From Nakamurella silvestris (GTDB lineage: Bacteria > Actinomycetota > Actinomycetes > Mycobacteriales > Nakamurellaceae): DNA of 64,000 bases. Location: NCBI GenBank assembly GCA_003576535.1, contig QXCQ01000091.1, forward strand, positions 142,952 through 206,951, in the 5' to 3' direction. The notes under the pieces were generated by a model. It did no database searches, was not told the origin of the DNA, and was given only the letters and a program-made list of their open reading frames with translations. Made by a program: the position numbers and the translations under genes. The first letter of the stretch is position 1; each line of letters starts with the position of its first letter. Of this stretch, positions 9,701-16,692 are shown one piece after another.

Positions 9701-9729
9701 ATCACAGGTAAACCAATGGGGGGGCGCAT
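6712..9729 (-). CDS. UPF0182 family integral membrane protein
   Basis: This 1005-residue protein has the family layout: about seven hydrophobic segments in the first 340 residues (first one LIAIVSLALIAVLWF after the basic SRRGKR), then a large domain expected outside the membrane, and a Pro/Thr-rich linker with a final helical segment. I chose the start giving MRPPIGLPVMSRRGKR because mycobacterial members begin MRP...P.L.RR; a later ATG at 9702 and an extension to 9825 are possible, and no strong ribosome site decides it. The neighbours (PPA1309, PDZ/Lon-like protease, zincin-like protein) match the mycobacterial Rv3193c-Rv3196 order. The biochemical role of UPF0182 is unknown; a cell-envelope role is inference. 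Confidence 0.93.
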   Translation of the reverse strand: MRPPIGLPVMSRRGKRVLIAIVSLALIAVLWFQFVGLYVDFSWFREVGFTQVFTTQLQSRAVLFLVAALGAGGLVLLALTLAYRSRPFFVPTDEVDPLAPYRSIISARPRLIAIVLSSVVGLICGLSAQNSWTTVQLWLHSTSFGQTDAQFGHDIGFYVFTLPMIELVLGWLFAIIALCFIAVVVVQYIYGGIRVSGPGRKITSAATLQLSLLVGAFVLVKAVQYWFDQYSLLFSNRGGQFTGASYTDVNAVLPAKLILMCIAAICAIGFIVGGFLRSVKLPAIALALLVLSSVLIGGAWPLVLQNVRVNPNAISLEPEYISKNIAATRDAYDIGDDKVTYSDYQEQSSDPNVVLKEPDGLPNARLLDPNVLGETFIQLKQFRNFYSFASPLTVDRYTVNGTTQDYVVGLREINVGGLQDNQKVWINEHLVYTHGNGIIAAPASQVAATITGGSGTPAFQESSVQEQNFIPVDQPRIYYGQLGTDYAIVGAEPGQAPREYDTDSTTYTYTGSGGVSVGNLFQRMIFATKYGEWNFLFSSEINSGSKIMYNRDPAVRVKEVAPFLTIDSKPYPAVVNKRIVWIVDGYTTATNYPYAQNVSLADATANSLQTQGSAQAASQQVSYMRNSVKATVDAYDGSIKLYGVDDQDPILKAWEGVFPNLISPASEISDELRAHFRYPQDLFEVQRSLLAKYQVTNPVEFYQNSNFWQVPDDPTSTSAAPQPPYYLQIRLPDYSQPDAKNGPLRFELTSALTGFKRQFMGAYITASSDPSNYGQLNVLRFPTDTQTYGPAQVQTAFRGSSEITNLISLAQQSRDVIYGNLLTLPTADGLLYVEPIYLQGREANAYPQLNVVLVWFGKRVGFGATLEEALKKAAASAPIDVGENVPTTPIDPGATGSGQVTSTAPPGTGVPGTTPPVSTVPLSPDAQQALVQVQEALSTLNQVKTTGSFADVGAAQDRFNAAVQNYLEVAGPGAVSTLPSETQGAITSTPSASLTSPSVGGTTGG

Positions 9730-9863
9730 GCCCACAGTCGAACTCCAGCCGTGGTCTCTCGGCCACCCGGGATCGGATGGACCGTCTCCGTCGAGCGTGC
9801 GCCCCGGGCGTCGACACCGGCACATCGCCGGGCCGCCGACCAGGAAGTCACAGCACGCTCCCT

Positions 9864-9887
9864 GACAACTCTATGTGGACAACTCTA
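9864..9887. repeat. Paired 10-bp direct repeat in a divergent promoter region
   Basis: GACAACTCTA occurs twice (9864-9873 and 9878-9887) with a 14-bp period between the divergent UPF0182 and PPA1309 genes. CTGACA and CTAGGA 17 nt apart give a weak plus-strand promoter overlapping it, so the pair could be an operator. Confidence 0.45.
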
Positions 9888-9965
9888 GGAGACGAACCCG
9901 AGTTCCCCGGTGGGGGCCCGTGGAGGGCACGGTCAGGTCACGATCTCGTGGCAGCATCTACACCT

Positions 9966-10547
9966 ATGACCGGACACGAGGACCCAGAACTGACCACCGC
10001 CGAGGGTATTGACGACCACGGGACCGACGCGCCGACCCCGCCGGCCTTCCTGGAGGACCCGCTGCTGGCCGTCGCGGTGACCGAGGCCGAGGAATTCGTC
10101 GGCAGCGCCGGCTGGGAGCAGCGACCCCAGCTCTTCGCCCTGGTGCCCACGGCAGATCTGATCGCCGCCCAGCCGGAGATGGCCGGCCAGCTCGACGAGG
10201 GTTCCTACTACACCCCCATCGCCCAGGAGGACCTGCCGGACATCGACCTCTCGGACGCCCTGGCCCAGGTCTCCTGGCCGCCTGCGGTCGAGGGCTGCGT
10301 GCTGGTCCAGGAGATCGTGGTGCTGCCGCCCGAGGCCCAGGGCGACCTGTCCGAGGACCCCGAGGTCGCCGCCGAACAGGCAGCGCAGCACCCGGACCGG
10401 ACCGAGGCCAGGCTCGCGGTGGGGGTCCTGCGCGACGGCTCCGGTGCCTGCCTGATGCGGCTGCGCGGGGAGCACGAGGACACCCCGCTGCGCGGGGCGG
10501 ATCTGGCACCGAACCTGATCTCGGCCCTGGAGCTCACCTTCCAGTGA
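9966..10547 (+). CDS. PPA1309 family conserved actinobacterial protein
   Basis: The 193-residue acidic protein carries the hallmark LFALVPTADLIAAQPE and a C-terminal part ending in PLRGADLAPNLISALEL, the pattern I know from the PPA1309 family. No signal peptide or membrane segment is visible, so it should be cytoplasmic. It sits divergently from UPF0182 and convergently with the PDZ/Lon-like protease gene, the usual actinobacterial context. An in-frame GTG at 9948 is an alternative start; neither has a clear ribosome site. No catalytic motif is evident and the function is unknown. Confidence 0.85.
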   Translation: MTGHEDPELTTAEGIDDHGTDAPTPPAFLEDPLLAVAVTEAEEFVGSAGWEQRPQLFALVPTADLIAAQPEMAGQLDEGSYYTPIAQEDLPDIDLSDALAQVSWPPAVEGCVLVQEIVVLPPEAQGDLSEDPEVAAEQAAQHPDRTEARLAVGVLRDGSGACLMRLRGEHEDTPLRGADLAPNLISALELTFQ

Positions 10548-10565
10548 GACCCGCGGGGTTCCCGG

Positions 10566-11651
10566 CTAGCAGGAAGCGGGAACCTCGCCCTTGCTGATGG
10601 CGGTGACGGCGGCCATCGCCTCGTCCAGGGACCCCACCTTGGCCAGGTGCAGTCCGTCCGGGATCCGGGTCACCGCTTCCTCGCAGTTCGCCGCGGGGAC
10701 CAGGAAGTACGAGGCCCCGACGTCCTTCGCCGCGATGAGTTTGAGCAGGATGCCACCGATCGGGCCGACGGTGCCGTCGATGTCGATCGTCCCGGTGCCG
10801 GCGATGAAGTTGCCGCCGGTGAGGTCCCCCGGGGTCAACCGGTCGATCAGCCCGAGGGTGAACATCAGCCCGGCCGACGGCCCGCCGATACCCGAAGTCT
10901 CCAGACTGTTGTGGATCTGGAACGGGGCCTCCGGCCGCTGCGTGGTGACGATCCCCAGGTACCCCTGGGTGGTCTTCTTCTCGGGGTCGCCCTGCAAGGT
11001 CACCTTCTCGTCCAGCTCCGCGAGCTTGCCGTCGGTGCCCGCCCGCTCGACCCGGACGGTGACGACCTGACCGGGGGTCGTCTTCTCCATCACCTGCTGC
11101 AGGGAGTCCAGATCGGTGACGGCCGCGCCGTCGATCGACAGGATCCGGTCCTGCACCTCGAGCCGCCCGTCACTGGGCGAACCCGTCCCCACCTGCTGGA
11201 CGTAGGCCACCTCCGGGTACTTCAGGTACCGCAGGGCCGCGGTCTGCGCGAAGGACTGGGACTCCAGGAAGGTCCTGGCGTTCTCCGCCTTGACCTCGTC
11301 GGTGGTCTTGTCCGGCGGGTAGATCTCGTCCCGGGGGGTGACGGTGTACTTGCCGCTGGCCCACAACGCGATCGCGCCGAACAGGGAGATCCCGTCCGTC
11401 ACCGACACGGTGGTCATGTTCAGGTGACTGCCCTCGCCGAAGTTCTCGTTCACCGAGGCCGGGATGTCGTTGCCGGTGAAGGTGAAGACCTCGCTGCCGT
11501 CGTAGCTGCCGAGGGTGTTGATCGTCACCCCGGGGCCGAGTTTGACGTACGGGATCGGCACTGCCGAGCCGACTGCGACGAAGACAACCGTGAAAGCTGA
11601 GCCGACGAGAAGGGTGCGACCCCGCACCGTCAGCTTCGAGAACCAGGACAT
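10566..11651 (-). CDS. Membrane-anchored PDZ / Lon-like (S16) serine protease
   Basis: The 361-residue protein has one N-terminal membrane helix (LLVGSAFTVVFVAVGSAV, residues about 14-31), an extracellular region, a PDZ domain around residues 150-220 (RLEVQDRILSIDG) and a C-terminal Lon-type proteolytic fold. The S16 dyad is visible as Ser259 in GIGGPSAGLM and Lys304 in GGILLKLIAAKDVGA. It is the counterpart of mycobacterial Rv3194c. Substrates are unknown; an envelope quality-control role is inference. A start 12 codons upstream (11687) is possible; the shorter start gives the usual short basic N-terminus. Confidence 0.93.
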   Translation of the reverse strand: MSWFSKLTVRGRTLLVGSAFTVVFVAVGSAVPIPYVKLGPGVTINTLGSYDGSEVFTFTGNDIPASVNENFGEGSHLNMTTVSVTDGISLFGAIALWASGKYTVTPRDEIYPPDKTTDEVKAENARTFLESQSFAQTAALRYLKYPEVAYVQQVGTGSPSDGRLEVQDRILSIDGAAVTDLDSLQQVMEKTTPGQVVTVRVERAGTDGKLAELDEKVTLQGDPEKKTTQGYLGIVTTQRPEAPFQIHNSLETSGIGGPSAGLMFTLGLIDRLTPGDLTGGNFIAGTGTIDIDGTVGPIGGILLKLIAAKDVGASYFLVPAANCEEAVTRIPDGLHLAKVGSLDEAMAAVTAISKGEVPASC

Positions 11652-11777
11652 GACCGCCAAGCGTATTCGCACGAGCGGTGTTCCCATGCCGTCCGTGCCG
11701 ATTCAGCTGTCAGGGAACCCACCCATTTGTCCCCGGCTCCGACCTCAGGGGCCCCGGCGGGTGAGTACCGTGAAAGC

Positions 11778-13130
11778 ATGACTAATCTGCCCTTCGGTTT
11801 CGGCCCGGCCGGCGACGACCCCAACGACAAGCCGGGCGAAGGTCAGCCCGGCCCTGGTCCAGCCGGTTTCGACATGTCACAGCTGGGAGCGATGCTGTCC
11901 CAGCTCGGCTCCATGATGTCCAACGCCACGCCTTCGTCCGGACCGGTGAACTACGACCTGGCCAAGCAGATCGCGGTGTCCCAGATCCCCAGCTCCCACC
12001 CGGCCTCGTCGGTGGATCTGGCCGCGATCAAGGAATCCTTCGCCCTCGCCGAGCTCTGGCTCGACGGCGCGACCTCCCTGCCCCCGGGGGCCAGGACCGT
12101 CACGGCCTGGACCGCGCGGGAATGGGTCGAGCAGACGATGCCGACCTGGCAGACCCTGTGCTCCCCCATCGCCGACCGGGTCAGCAACGCCTGGCTGGAA
12201 GGGCTGCCCGAGGAGGCCAAGGCCCAGGCCGGCCCGTTGCTGGCGATGATGGGCTCGATGGGCGGGATGGCTTTCGGGTCCCACCTGGGCGGGGCACTGG
12301 CCAAGCTCGCTACCGAGGTGATGACCTCGACCGACGTCGGTCTGCCGCTGGGACCGATCGGCACGGCGGCGCTGATCCCCCGGGCCGTCGCCGAGTTCGG
12401 CACCGGACTCGGTGTCGGTGACGACCAGGTCCGGCTGTTCCTCGCCGCCCGTGAAGCCGCCCACCACCGGCTGTTCGCCGGGGTCCCGTGGCTGCGCGAC
12501 CGGGTGCTGGCCCTGGTGGTCGACTACGCCAAGGGCATCACCGTGGACTTCTCGGCCGCCGAGGACCTGGCGTCGAAGTTCGACATGAACAACCTCGGCG
12601 ACATGTCGGCGATCGAGAACATCCTCGGCGAGGGCATGTTCGAGCCGCAGATCACCCCGGGCCAGCAGGAGGCCCTCACCCGTCTGGAGACCCTGCTCGC
12701 CCTGATCGAGGGCTGGGTAGACACGGTGGTCGCCGAGGCGATCGGTGACCGGCTCCCCGGAGCGGCCGCCCTGCGCGAGACCCTGCGCCGCCGCCGGGCC
12801 ACCGGCGGACCGGCCGAGCAGACCTTCGCCAGCCTGATCGGGCTGGAACTGCGGCCGCGTCGTCTCCGCGCCGCCGCGGACCTGTGGCGCCAGCTCGGTG
12901 CCAGCCGGGGCAGCGACGGCCGGGACACCCTCTGGGGAGACCCAGATCTGCTGCCGACAGGTTCGGACCTGGACGATCCGGAGGCCTTCGTCGCCCGCGA
13001 CCAGCAGTTCAACGAGCTGCTCGCCAGCCTGGAGGGCTTCAGCGCCGACGAGCCCGAGTACCCGGGTCGGACCGATGACGGCCCGTCGCCCAGCAGCGGT
13101 TCCACCGAGAGCGGGATCAAGGACGTCTGA
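11778..13130 (+). CDS. Zinc-dependent metalloprotease-like protein (zincin superfamily, DUF2342/TIGR03624 type)
   Basis: The 450-residue protein has a Gly/Pro-rich N-terminus, then the conserved core of this actinobacterial family. The presumed metal site is the rearranged helix LAAREAAHHRLFAGVPWL (Glu226, His229, His230) rather than a classical HExxH. The second conserved half contains LEGWVDTVVAEA and LRPRRLRAAADLW. The family is annotated as a zinc metalloprotease or putative hydrolase, but its activity is not established to my knowledge. TACCGT ends 6 nt before the ATG, suggesting a leaderless transcript. It diverges from the PDZ/Lon-like gene, as Rv3195/Rv3196 do from Rv3194c. Confidence 0.88.
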   Translation: MTNLPFGFGPAGDDPNDKPGEGQPGPGPAGFDMSQLGAMLSQLGSMMSNATPSSGPVNYDLAKQIAVSQIPSSHPASSVDLAAIKESFALAELWLDGATSLPPGARTVTAWTAREWVEQTMPTWQTLCSPIADRVSNAWLEGLPEEAKAQAGPLLAMMGSMGGMAFGSHLGGALAKLATEVMTSTDVGLPLGPIGTAALIPRAVAEFGTGLGVGDDQVRLFLAAREAAHHRLFAGVPWLRDRVLALVVDYAKGITVDFSAAEDLASKFDMNNLGDMSAIENILGEGMFEPQITPGQQEALTRLETLLALIEGWVDTVVAEAIGDRLPGAAALRETLRRRRATGGPAEQTFASLIGLELRPRRLRAAADLWRQLGASRGSDGRDTLWGDPDLLPTGSDLDDPEAFVARDQQFNELLASLEGFSADEPEYPGRTDDGPSPSSGSTESGIKDV

Positions 13131-13144
13131 GCCCGTCACGGACA

Positions 13145-13180
13145 ACAGCGGCCGACCGGAGTGTTCCGGTCGGCCGCTGT
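13145..13180. terminator. Strong bidirectional terminator
   Basis: A perfect 15-bp stem (ACAGCGGCCGACCGG with its complement) around the loop AGTGTT, followed by TTT on the plus strand. It lies between the convergent metalloprotease and aldo/keto reductase genes and can serve both. Confidence 0.9.
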
Positions 13181-13201
13181 TTCGGTCCCGATGCGAGGCG
13201 G

Positions 13202-14236
13202 TCAGACCGAACTCGACGGCCGCCACAGGTTGATCCCGCTGTCCTTGGCGTAGCGGTCGATCCGGGTGAGTTCCTCGTCGGTGAACTCCAGGTTCTGCAC
13301 CGCGGCCACGTTGTCCTCGAGCTGGGTGACCGAGGAGGCCCCGATCAGCACCGAGGTGACCCGCTGGTCCCGCAGGGCCCAGGACAGCGCCAGCTGCGCC
13401 AGGCTCTGGCCGCGGTCGGCGGCCAGGTCGTTCAGAGCCCGGATCTGCCCGAGGGCCTCGTCGGTGAGCAGGCTCTGCGAGAGGGAACCCGGGCGGGCCG
13501 CCCGTGAACCCTCCGGGATGCCGTTGAGGTACCGGTCGGTCAGCATGCCCTGGGCCAGCGGGGAGAAGGCGATGCAGCCGATCCCCTTCTCGCCGAGGGT
13601 GTCGAGCAGACCGTCCTCGATCCAGCGGTTCAACATCGAGTAGGACGGCTGGTGGATCACCAGCGGGGTGCCCAGGTCGGCCAGGATGGCCGCGGCCCGG
13701 GCGGTGCGCTCCGGGGAGTAGGAGGAGATACCGGCGTAGAGGGCCTTGCCCGAGGTCACGGCGGTGTGCAGGGCGCCCATCGTCTCCTCGAGCGGGGTGT
13801 TCGGATCGGCGCGGTGGTGGTAGAAGATGTCGACGTAGTCGACGTTCATCCGCTTCAGCGACTGGTCCAGGCTCGCCCGCAGGTACTTCCGCGAACCCCA
13901 GTCCCCGTACGGACCCGGCCACATGTCGTAGCCGGCCTTCGTGGACAGGACCAGTTCGTCCCGGTACGGGGCGAAGTCGTCCCGCATGTGGCGGCCGAAG
14001 TTCTCCTCGGCACTGCCGTAGGGCGGGCCGTAGTTGTTGGCCAGGTCGAAGTGGGTGACCCCCAGGTCGAAGGCGCGGCGCAGGATCTGGCGCTGGGTGT
14101 CGAAGGGATTGACGTCCCCGAAGTTCTGCCACAGTCCGAGTGAGACGGCCGGCAGGTGCAGGCCACTGTTGCCCACACGTCGGTAGGGGTGGTTCTCGTA
14201 TCGGCTCTCGGCGGCGATATAGGTCATGTCCGTCAT
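13202..14236 (-). CDS. Aldo/keto reductase, L-glyceraldehyde 3-phosphate reductase (YghZ) type
   Basis: The 344-residue NADPH-dependent oxidoreductase has the full AKR tetrad context: Asp and Tyr in FDLANNYGPPYGSAEENFG, Lys in LSTKAGYDMWPGPYGDWGS and His in VDIFYHHRADP. WPGPYGDWGSRKYL and SYSMLNRWIEDGLL are characteristic of the YghZ/GpR subgroup (AKR14), which reduces L-glyceraldehyde 3-phosphate and methylglyoxal. The cofactor end has VLIGASSVTQLEDNV. The start has AGGTG 7 nt upstream; an ATG three codons later is also possible. It is monocistronic, separated from its neighbours by terminators. Substrate specificity within the subgroup is inferred. Confidence 0.92.
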   Translation of the reverse strand: MTDMTYIAAESRYENHPYRRVGNSGLHLPAVSLGLWQNFGDVNPFDTQRQILRRAFDLGVTHFDLANNYGPPYGSAEENFGRHMRDDFAPYRDELVLSTKAGYDMWPGPYGDWGSRKYLRASLDQSLKRMNVDYVDIFYHHRADPNTPLEETMGALHTAVTSGKALYAGISSYSPERTARAAAILADLGTPLVIHQPSYSMLNRWIEDGLLDTLGEKGIGCIAFSPLAQGMLTDRYLNGIPEGSRAARPGSLSQSLLTDEALGQIRALNDLAADRGQSLAQLALSWALRDQRVTSVLIGASSVTQLEDNVAAVQNLEFTDEELTRIDRYAKDSGINLWRPSSSV

Positions 14237-14504
14237 TCTGGCACCTGGTCCGCCCCGCCCCCGGCGCGGGCCCGCGTGGCCCTCGGGCGGCTCGCGGTGT
14301 GATTCCGCCGCTCGATGACGGGTATCCCCCAGGCGTAACACGCGGAATTCAACGGCAACATCCGCCAAAAAGGGATTCGGCCACGCCGGAACTGGCCAAA
14401 GTTCGACTTCTTACCGCGCTGGGCCCATCCGGAGAGGTACGGTCACTCACGATTCGACAGCCCAGTACAGACAGGTCCAGGGCAAACACCAGAGAGGTAA
14501 CACC

Positions 14505-14660
14505 ATGGCCGAGACTTACAACGGGTACTGCGTCAAGTGCAAGGAGAAGCGGGACTTCGAAGGCGAGGCCGTGGAAACCAACGGCCGCCGGATGGCCAAG
14601 GGGATCTGCCCCGTCTGCGGCACCAAGATGAATCGGATCCTCGGCAAGGCCCAGGCCTGA
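14505..14660 (+). CDS. DUF5679 small zinc-ribbon protein
   Basis: This 51-residue gene begins with ATG preceded by AGAGAGG 7 nt upstream. The protein contains two CxxC knuckles, YCVKCKEKRDF and CPVCGTKMNRIL, with a short Gly/Arg-Arg-Met linker, as in the actinobacterial DUF5679 family (start MAETYNGYC). It should be a tiny cytoplasmic Zn-binding protein. It stands alone with its own terminator. Function is unknown; the family call rests on near-whole-length similarity to sequences I remember. Confidence 0.85.
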   Translation: MAETYNGYCVKCKEKRDFEGEAVETNGRRMAKGICPVCGTKMNRILGKAQA

Positions 14661-14673
14661 TCCGAAGCGCCCA

Positions 14674-14723
14674 GGCCGCCGCCTCCGGTCCGTACGCCGA
14701 CCGGAGCCCGTGAGGCGGCGGCC
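14674..14723 (+). terminator. Large hairpin after the DUF5679 gene
   Basis: GGCCGCCGCCTC (14674-14685) pairs with GAGGCGGCGGCC (14712-14723). An inner stem CTCCGGTC/GACCGGAG sits inside, 14 nt past the stop codon. Confidence 0.7.
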
Positions 14724-14954
14724 CCTGCGTGCGGTCGTTCGGGTAGTGCGGGCCTGTTGCACCACTTCACCCTGGGTCATGCATCTGGAAAACCCGCTCA
14801 TGGAGCACCCCCGGAAGCGCAGAGGGAAAATGGGCCAGGCCGACCGTGATGTCCAGGGCGTGATGTCCAAGGGTGGTGTTGCGGGACGGACCCCCCAGCC
14901 TGCGGTGGGGTGAGGGTTGCTGGACCTGGCCTACCGATTCCCACGCTCGACGCC

Positions 14955-15284
14955 TCACTCACCGAACAGCTCGGCCTCAATGTCCGCAGCGGAGGCTTCG
15001 GCCATGCGGCGCATCAGCTCGCGGCTGTATCGCTCGTACTCGTTCAGCGAAATGCGGTGGTGGGTGCCGACCTTGGTGGCGGCGATCTCGCCGTCGGCAA
15101 TCCGGCGCAGCACTGTGGAACGCGACATCCCCAGCCGCTTGGCGACCTCGGCAGGAGTCAGCAACTCCACCCGCGTGGAGAAGTCGACCAGCTCACCGCG
15201 CTTCTTCGCAGAGTCCAGGAATGCGCGCACGCGTGCCCAGTCGTCATTCGACAGGTGTGCCGGGTCCACGGTCATGCTGCTCAT
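14955..15284 (-). CDS. Excisionase-type HTH DNA-binding protein, likely orphan antitoxin
   Basis: The 109-residue protein has a helical N-terminal part (NDDWARVRAFLDSAKKRGE) and a MerR/excisionase-like winged HTH (ELLTPAEVAKRLGMSRSTVL, then IADGEIAATKVGTHHRI). Proteins with this layout usually precede a PIN-domain toxin gene and act as antitoxin/autorepressor. Here the 230 bp after the stop hold no PIN reading frame, so the toxin appears to be lost. TACGCT ends 7 nt before the ATG, so a leaderless transcript is likely. It lies at the edge of the accessory patch that interrupts an otherwise conserved block. The antitoxin role is inference; the DNA-binding fold is clear. Confidence 0.8.
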   Translation of the reverse strand: MSSMTVDPAHLSNDDWARVRAFLDSAKKRGELVDFSTRVELLTPAEVAKRLGMSRSTVLRRIADGEIAATKVGTHHRISLNEYERYSRELMRRMAEASAADIEAELFGE

Positions 15285-15321
15285 GTTCCCCAGCGTACCC
15301 GCTATGACCACTTGCGCATGA

Positions 15322-15591
15322 CTAAGTGCTCACGTTGCTCGGCGGACGGGAGAGCATCGGGCATCCGGTGTCCTCGCTCAGACCGTGGGCCGACCAACGG
15401 GCCATCCGATCCGCCGGCCGGGTCGCCGGCAGTGGCAAGCTCCTCACGGTGGCGACAAACTCGGACTCCCCGATCACGCTAGATTCAACCAGTGCGCGCA
15501 GCACCGCCTTGCGATCCACACGCATGCTCCTGCGCGATTGCTCGCATCGAGACACCGGGGTGGCGAAGCCGCACTGCCTCGGCGACTTCAT
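15322..15591 (-). pseudogene. Decayed HTH gene (frameshifted) or small hypothetical protein
   Basis: An 89-codon frame starts at an ATG with CGGAGGAG just upstream and contains VDRKAVLRALVESSVIGES. In the neighbouring frame the DNA just before this encodes EVAEAVRLRHPGVSMRAIAQEHA. Skipping one base at about 15520 joins the two into a typical helix-turn-helix of a transposase or recombinase (SMRAIAQEHA-VDRKAVLRAL). I therefore read it as a gene broken by a single-base change, though the 89-residue frame may still be translated. It lies 37 bp upstream of the excisionase-type gene on the same strand. Family and element type cannot be named. Confidence 0.45.
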
Positions 15592-15616
15592 CTCCTCCGA
15601 GCCCCAGACGACGACG

Positions 15617-15638
15617 CCTCACGCTGCGCAGCGTGAGG
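15617..15638. promoter_or_regulatory. 22-bp perfect palindrome, possible operator
   Basis: CCTCACGCTGC is followed directly by its exact reverse complement. The palindrome lies 25 bp before the ATG at 15591 on the minus strand and upstream of the excisionase-type gene. It has no loop and no T tract, so an operator is more likely than a terminator. Confidence 0.5.
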
Positions 15639-16028
15639 TGCGCCGACACAGTGGCGCGATGCAGGCAGTAGGTCGGCAAATTCGTTGACCGTCCGAGCCG
15701 CGGGTCCACGAGCGTCCCGAATCGGAGCGGACTCCGGGCGCTGGGATACCCGGTAGGCATCCCCCGTCCACCGCGCGACCAAGGTATTTTGCAGTCCGAA
15801 CTTCGCCCTTGACCAGGTCCAGCATCGGCGCGTCCCGCAGAATAGGAAACCGCGGGACCGGTGACAAAAGCACGCGCCCACACCTGCCCGAGACCACACG
15901 CCAGGAGAACTATGAGGCCCGAGCCCCGGTCACATGCGGCCGAGCCTGGCGTATCGACATGCACGCGATCTGAGCGGAGATGCCGGGCGGAGATGCCGGG
16001 CCCTTCCTGTCGTTTATCAGCGCTCGAA
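15639..16028. other. Accessory-patch spacer, no gene seen
   Basis: The frames here are short or are antisense shadows of the 16029-16559 gene. No ribosome site, RNA fold or mobile-element end is convincing. It may hold remnants of the decayed HTH gene region. Confidence 0.5.
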
Positions 16029-16559
16029 CTAGTCCTCGAACTCCAGGTCTTCGAGCAGGATGCGCATAATGAGCGTGTCATCCCGAGGGTCCGGCGTGTT
16101 CGCCTGCTGCGTGAACACACTCCGGAAGAACTGGGGCCACGTCGAGTTCGTCGGATATTGAGCACACCAGATGAAGCGCGCTGGACGCTGGGGGATGCCG
16201 ACGTAGGACAACCCCCGCACCATGTCCTCTTCGACGATGCCGGCGTTCGTGGCGCCAAGATCGGACGGTCGGTCGATCAAATGACCGGCATCATCGGGGT
16301 TCGCTGCCCGGATCTCATCGCTGATCCCGTCTGCAGCGACCCTGACAGCACGCCGTGGTCCAAGTTCCCAGATCAATTGCATCTTCATCAGCTGGTCACT
16401 GAGCGGCAAGAACTTCTTACCGGCGACCAGGACTCCGTCGAGTGTCATCTTGGCAACCAAAAACTGATCCCATCTCATGTGAGGGACGCTAACACCGGAA
16501 AATGCGCTCGACGGGGGGATGTAGAGCATCATCACGGGTCCGGCCATTTCCGAATGCAC
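16029..16559 (-). CDS. Hypothetical protein of the accessory patch
   Basis: The 176-residue product is not one I recognise. It has balanced composition and no membrane segment or signal peptide. Visible segments include MLYIPPSSAFSGVSVPHMRW, a basic FLVAKMTLDGVLVAGKKF, aromatic PARFIWCAQYPTNSTWPQFF and an acidic tail ILLEDLEFED. Its start is a GTG at 16559; ATGs at residues 5 and 10 are alternatives, and none has a clear ribosome site. It lies 133 bp downstream of the 225-residue gene on the same strand, so the two may form a unit. Base composition is visibly less GC-biased than the flanking housekeeping genes, consistent with horizontal transfer. Antisense frames here look like shadows. Confidence 0.6.
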   Translation of the reverse strand: MHSEMAGPVMMLYIPPSSAFSGVSVPHMRWDQFLVAKMTLDGVLVAGKKFLPLSDQLMKMQLIWELGPRRAVRVAADGISDEIRAANPDDAGHLIDRPSDLGATNAGIVEEDMVRGLSYVGIPQRPARFIWCAQYPTNSTWPQFFRSVFTQQANTPDPRDDTLIMRILLEDLEFED

Positions 16560-16692
16560 AACTAGGCAATGTTCTCCCGCGCCAGAGCCGACACCTGAAT
16601 TCGACCGACCCCACGGCGCTCATCGGACTAGCAAGCTAAGAAGAGCTACCGATCGTTTGCGATCCATTCACGTTGCGTTGTAACGACGTGTC

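Noticed and set aside
6949..9711. 920-codon plus-strand frame opposite the UPF0182 gene
   Set aside because: Antisense shadow produced by high GC at third positions; the minus strand encodes a clear UPF0182 protein.
9669..9965. 99-codon upstream extension of the PPA1309 gene
   Set aside because: It runs through the divergent promoter region and the start of UPF0182 on the other strand, with no family similarity.
15485..16258. 257-codon minus-strand frame across the patch spacer
   Set aside because: Low-complexity Ser/Arg/Gly composition and overlap with the better 176-residue gene; only its last 35 codons look protein-like, and these are used in the frameshift interpretation.
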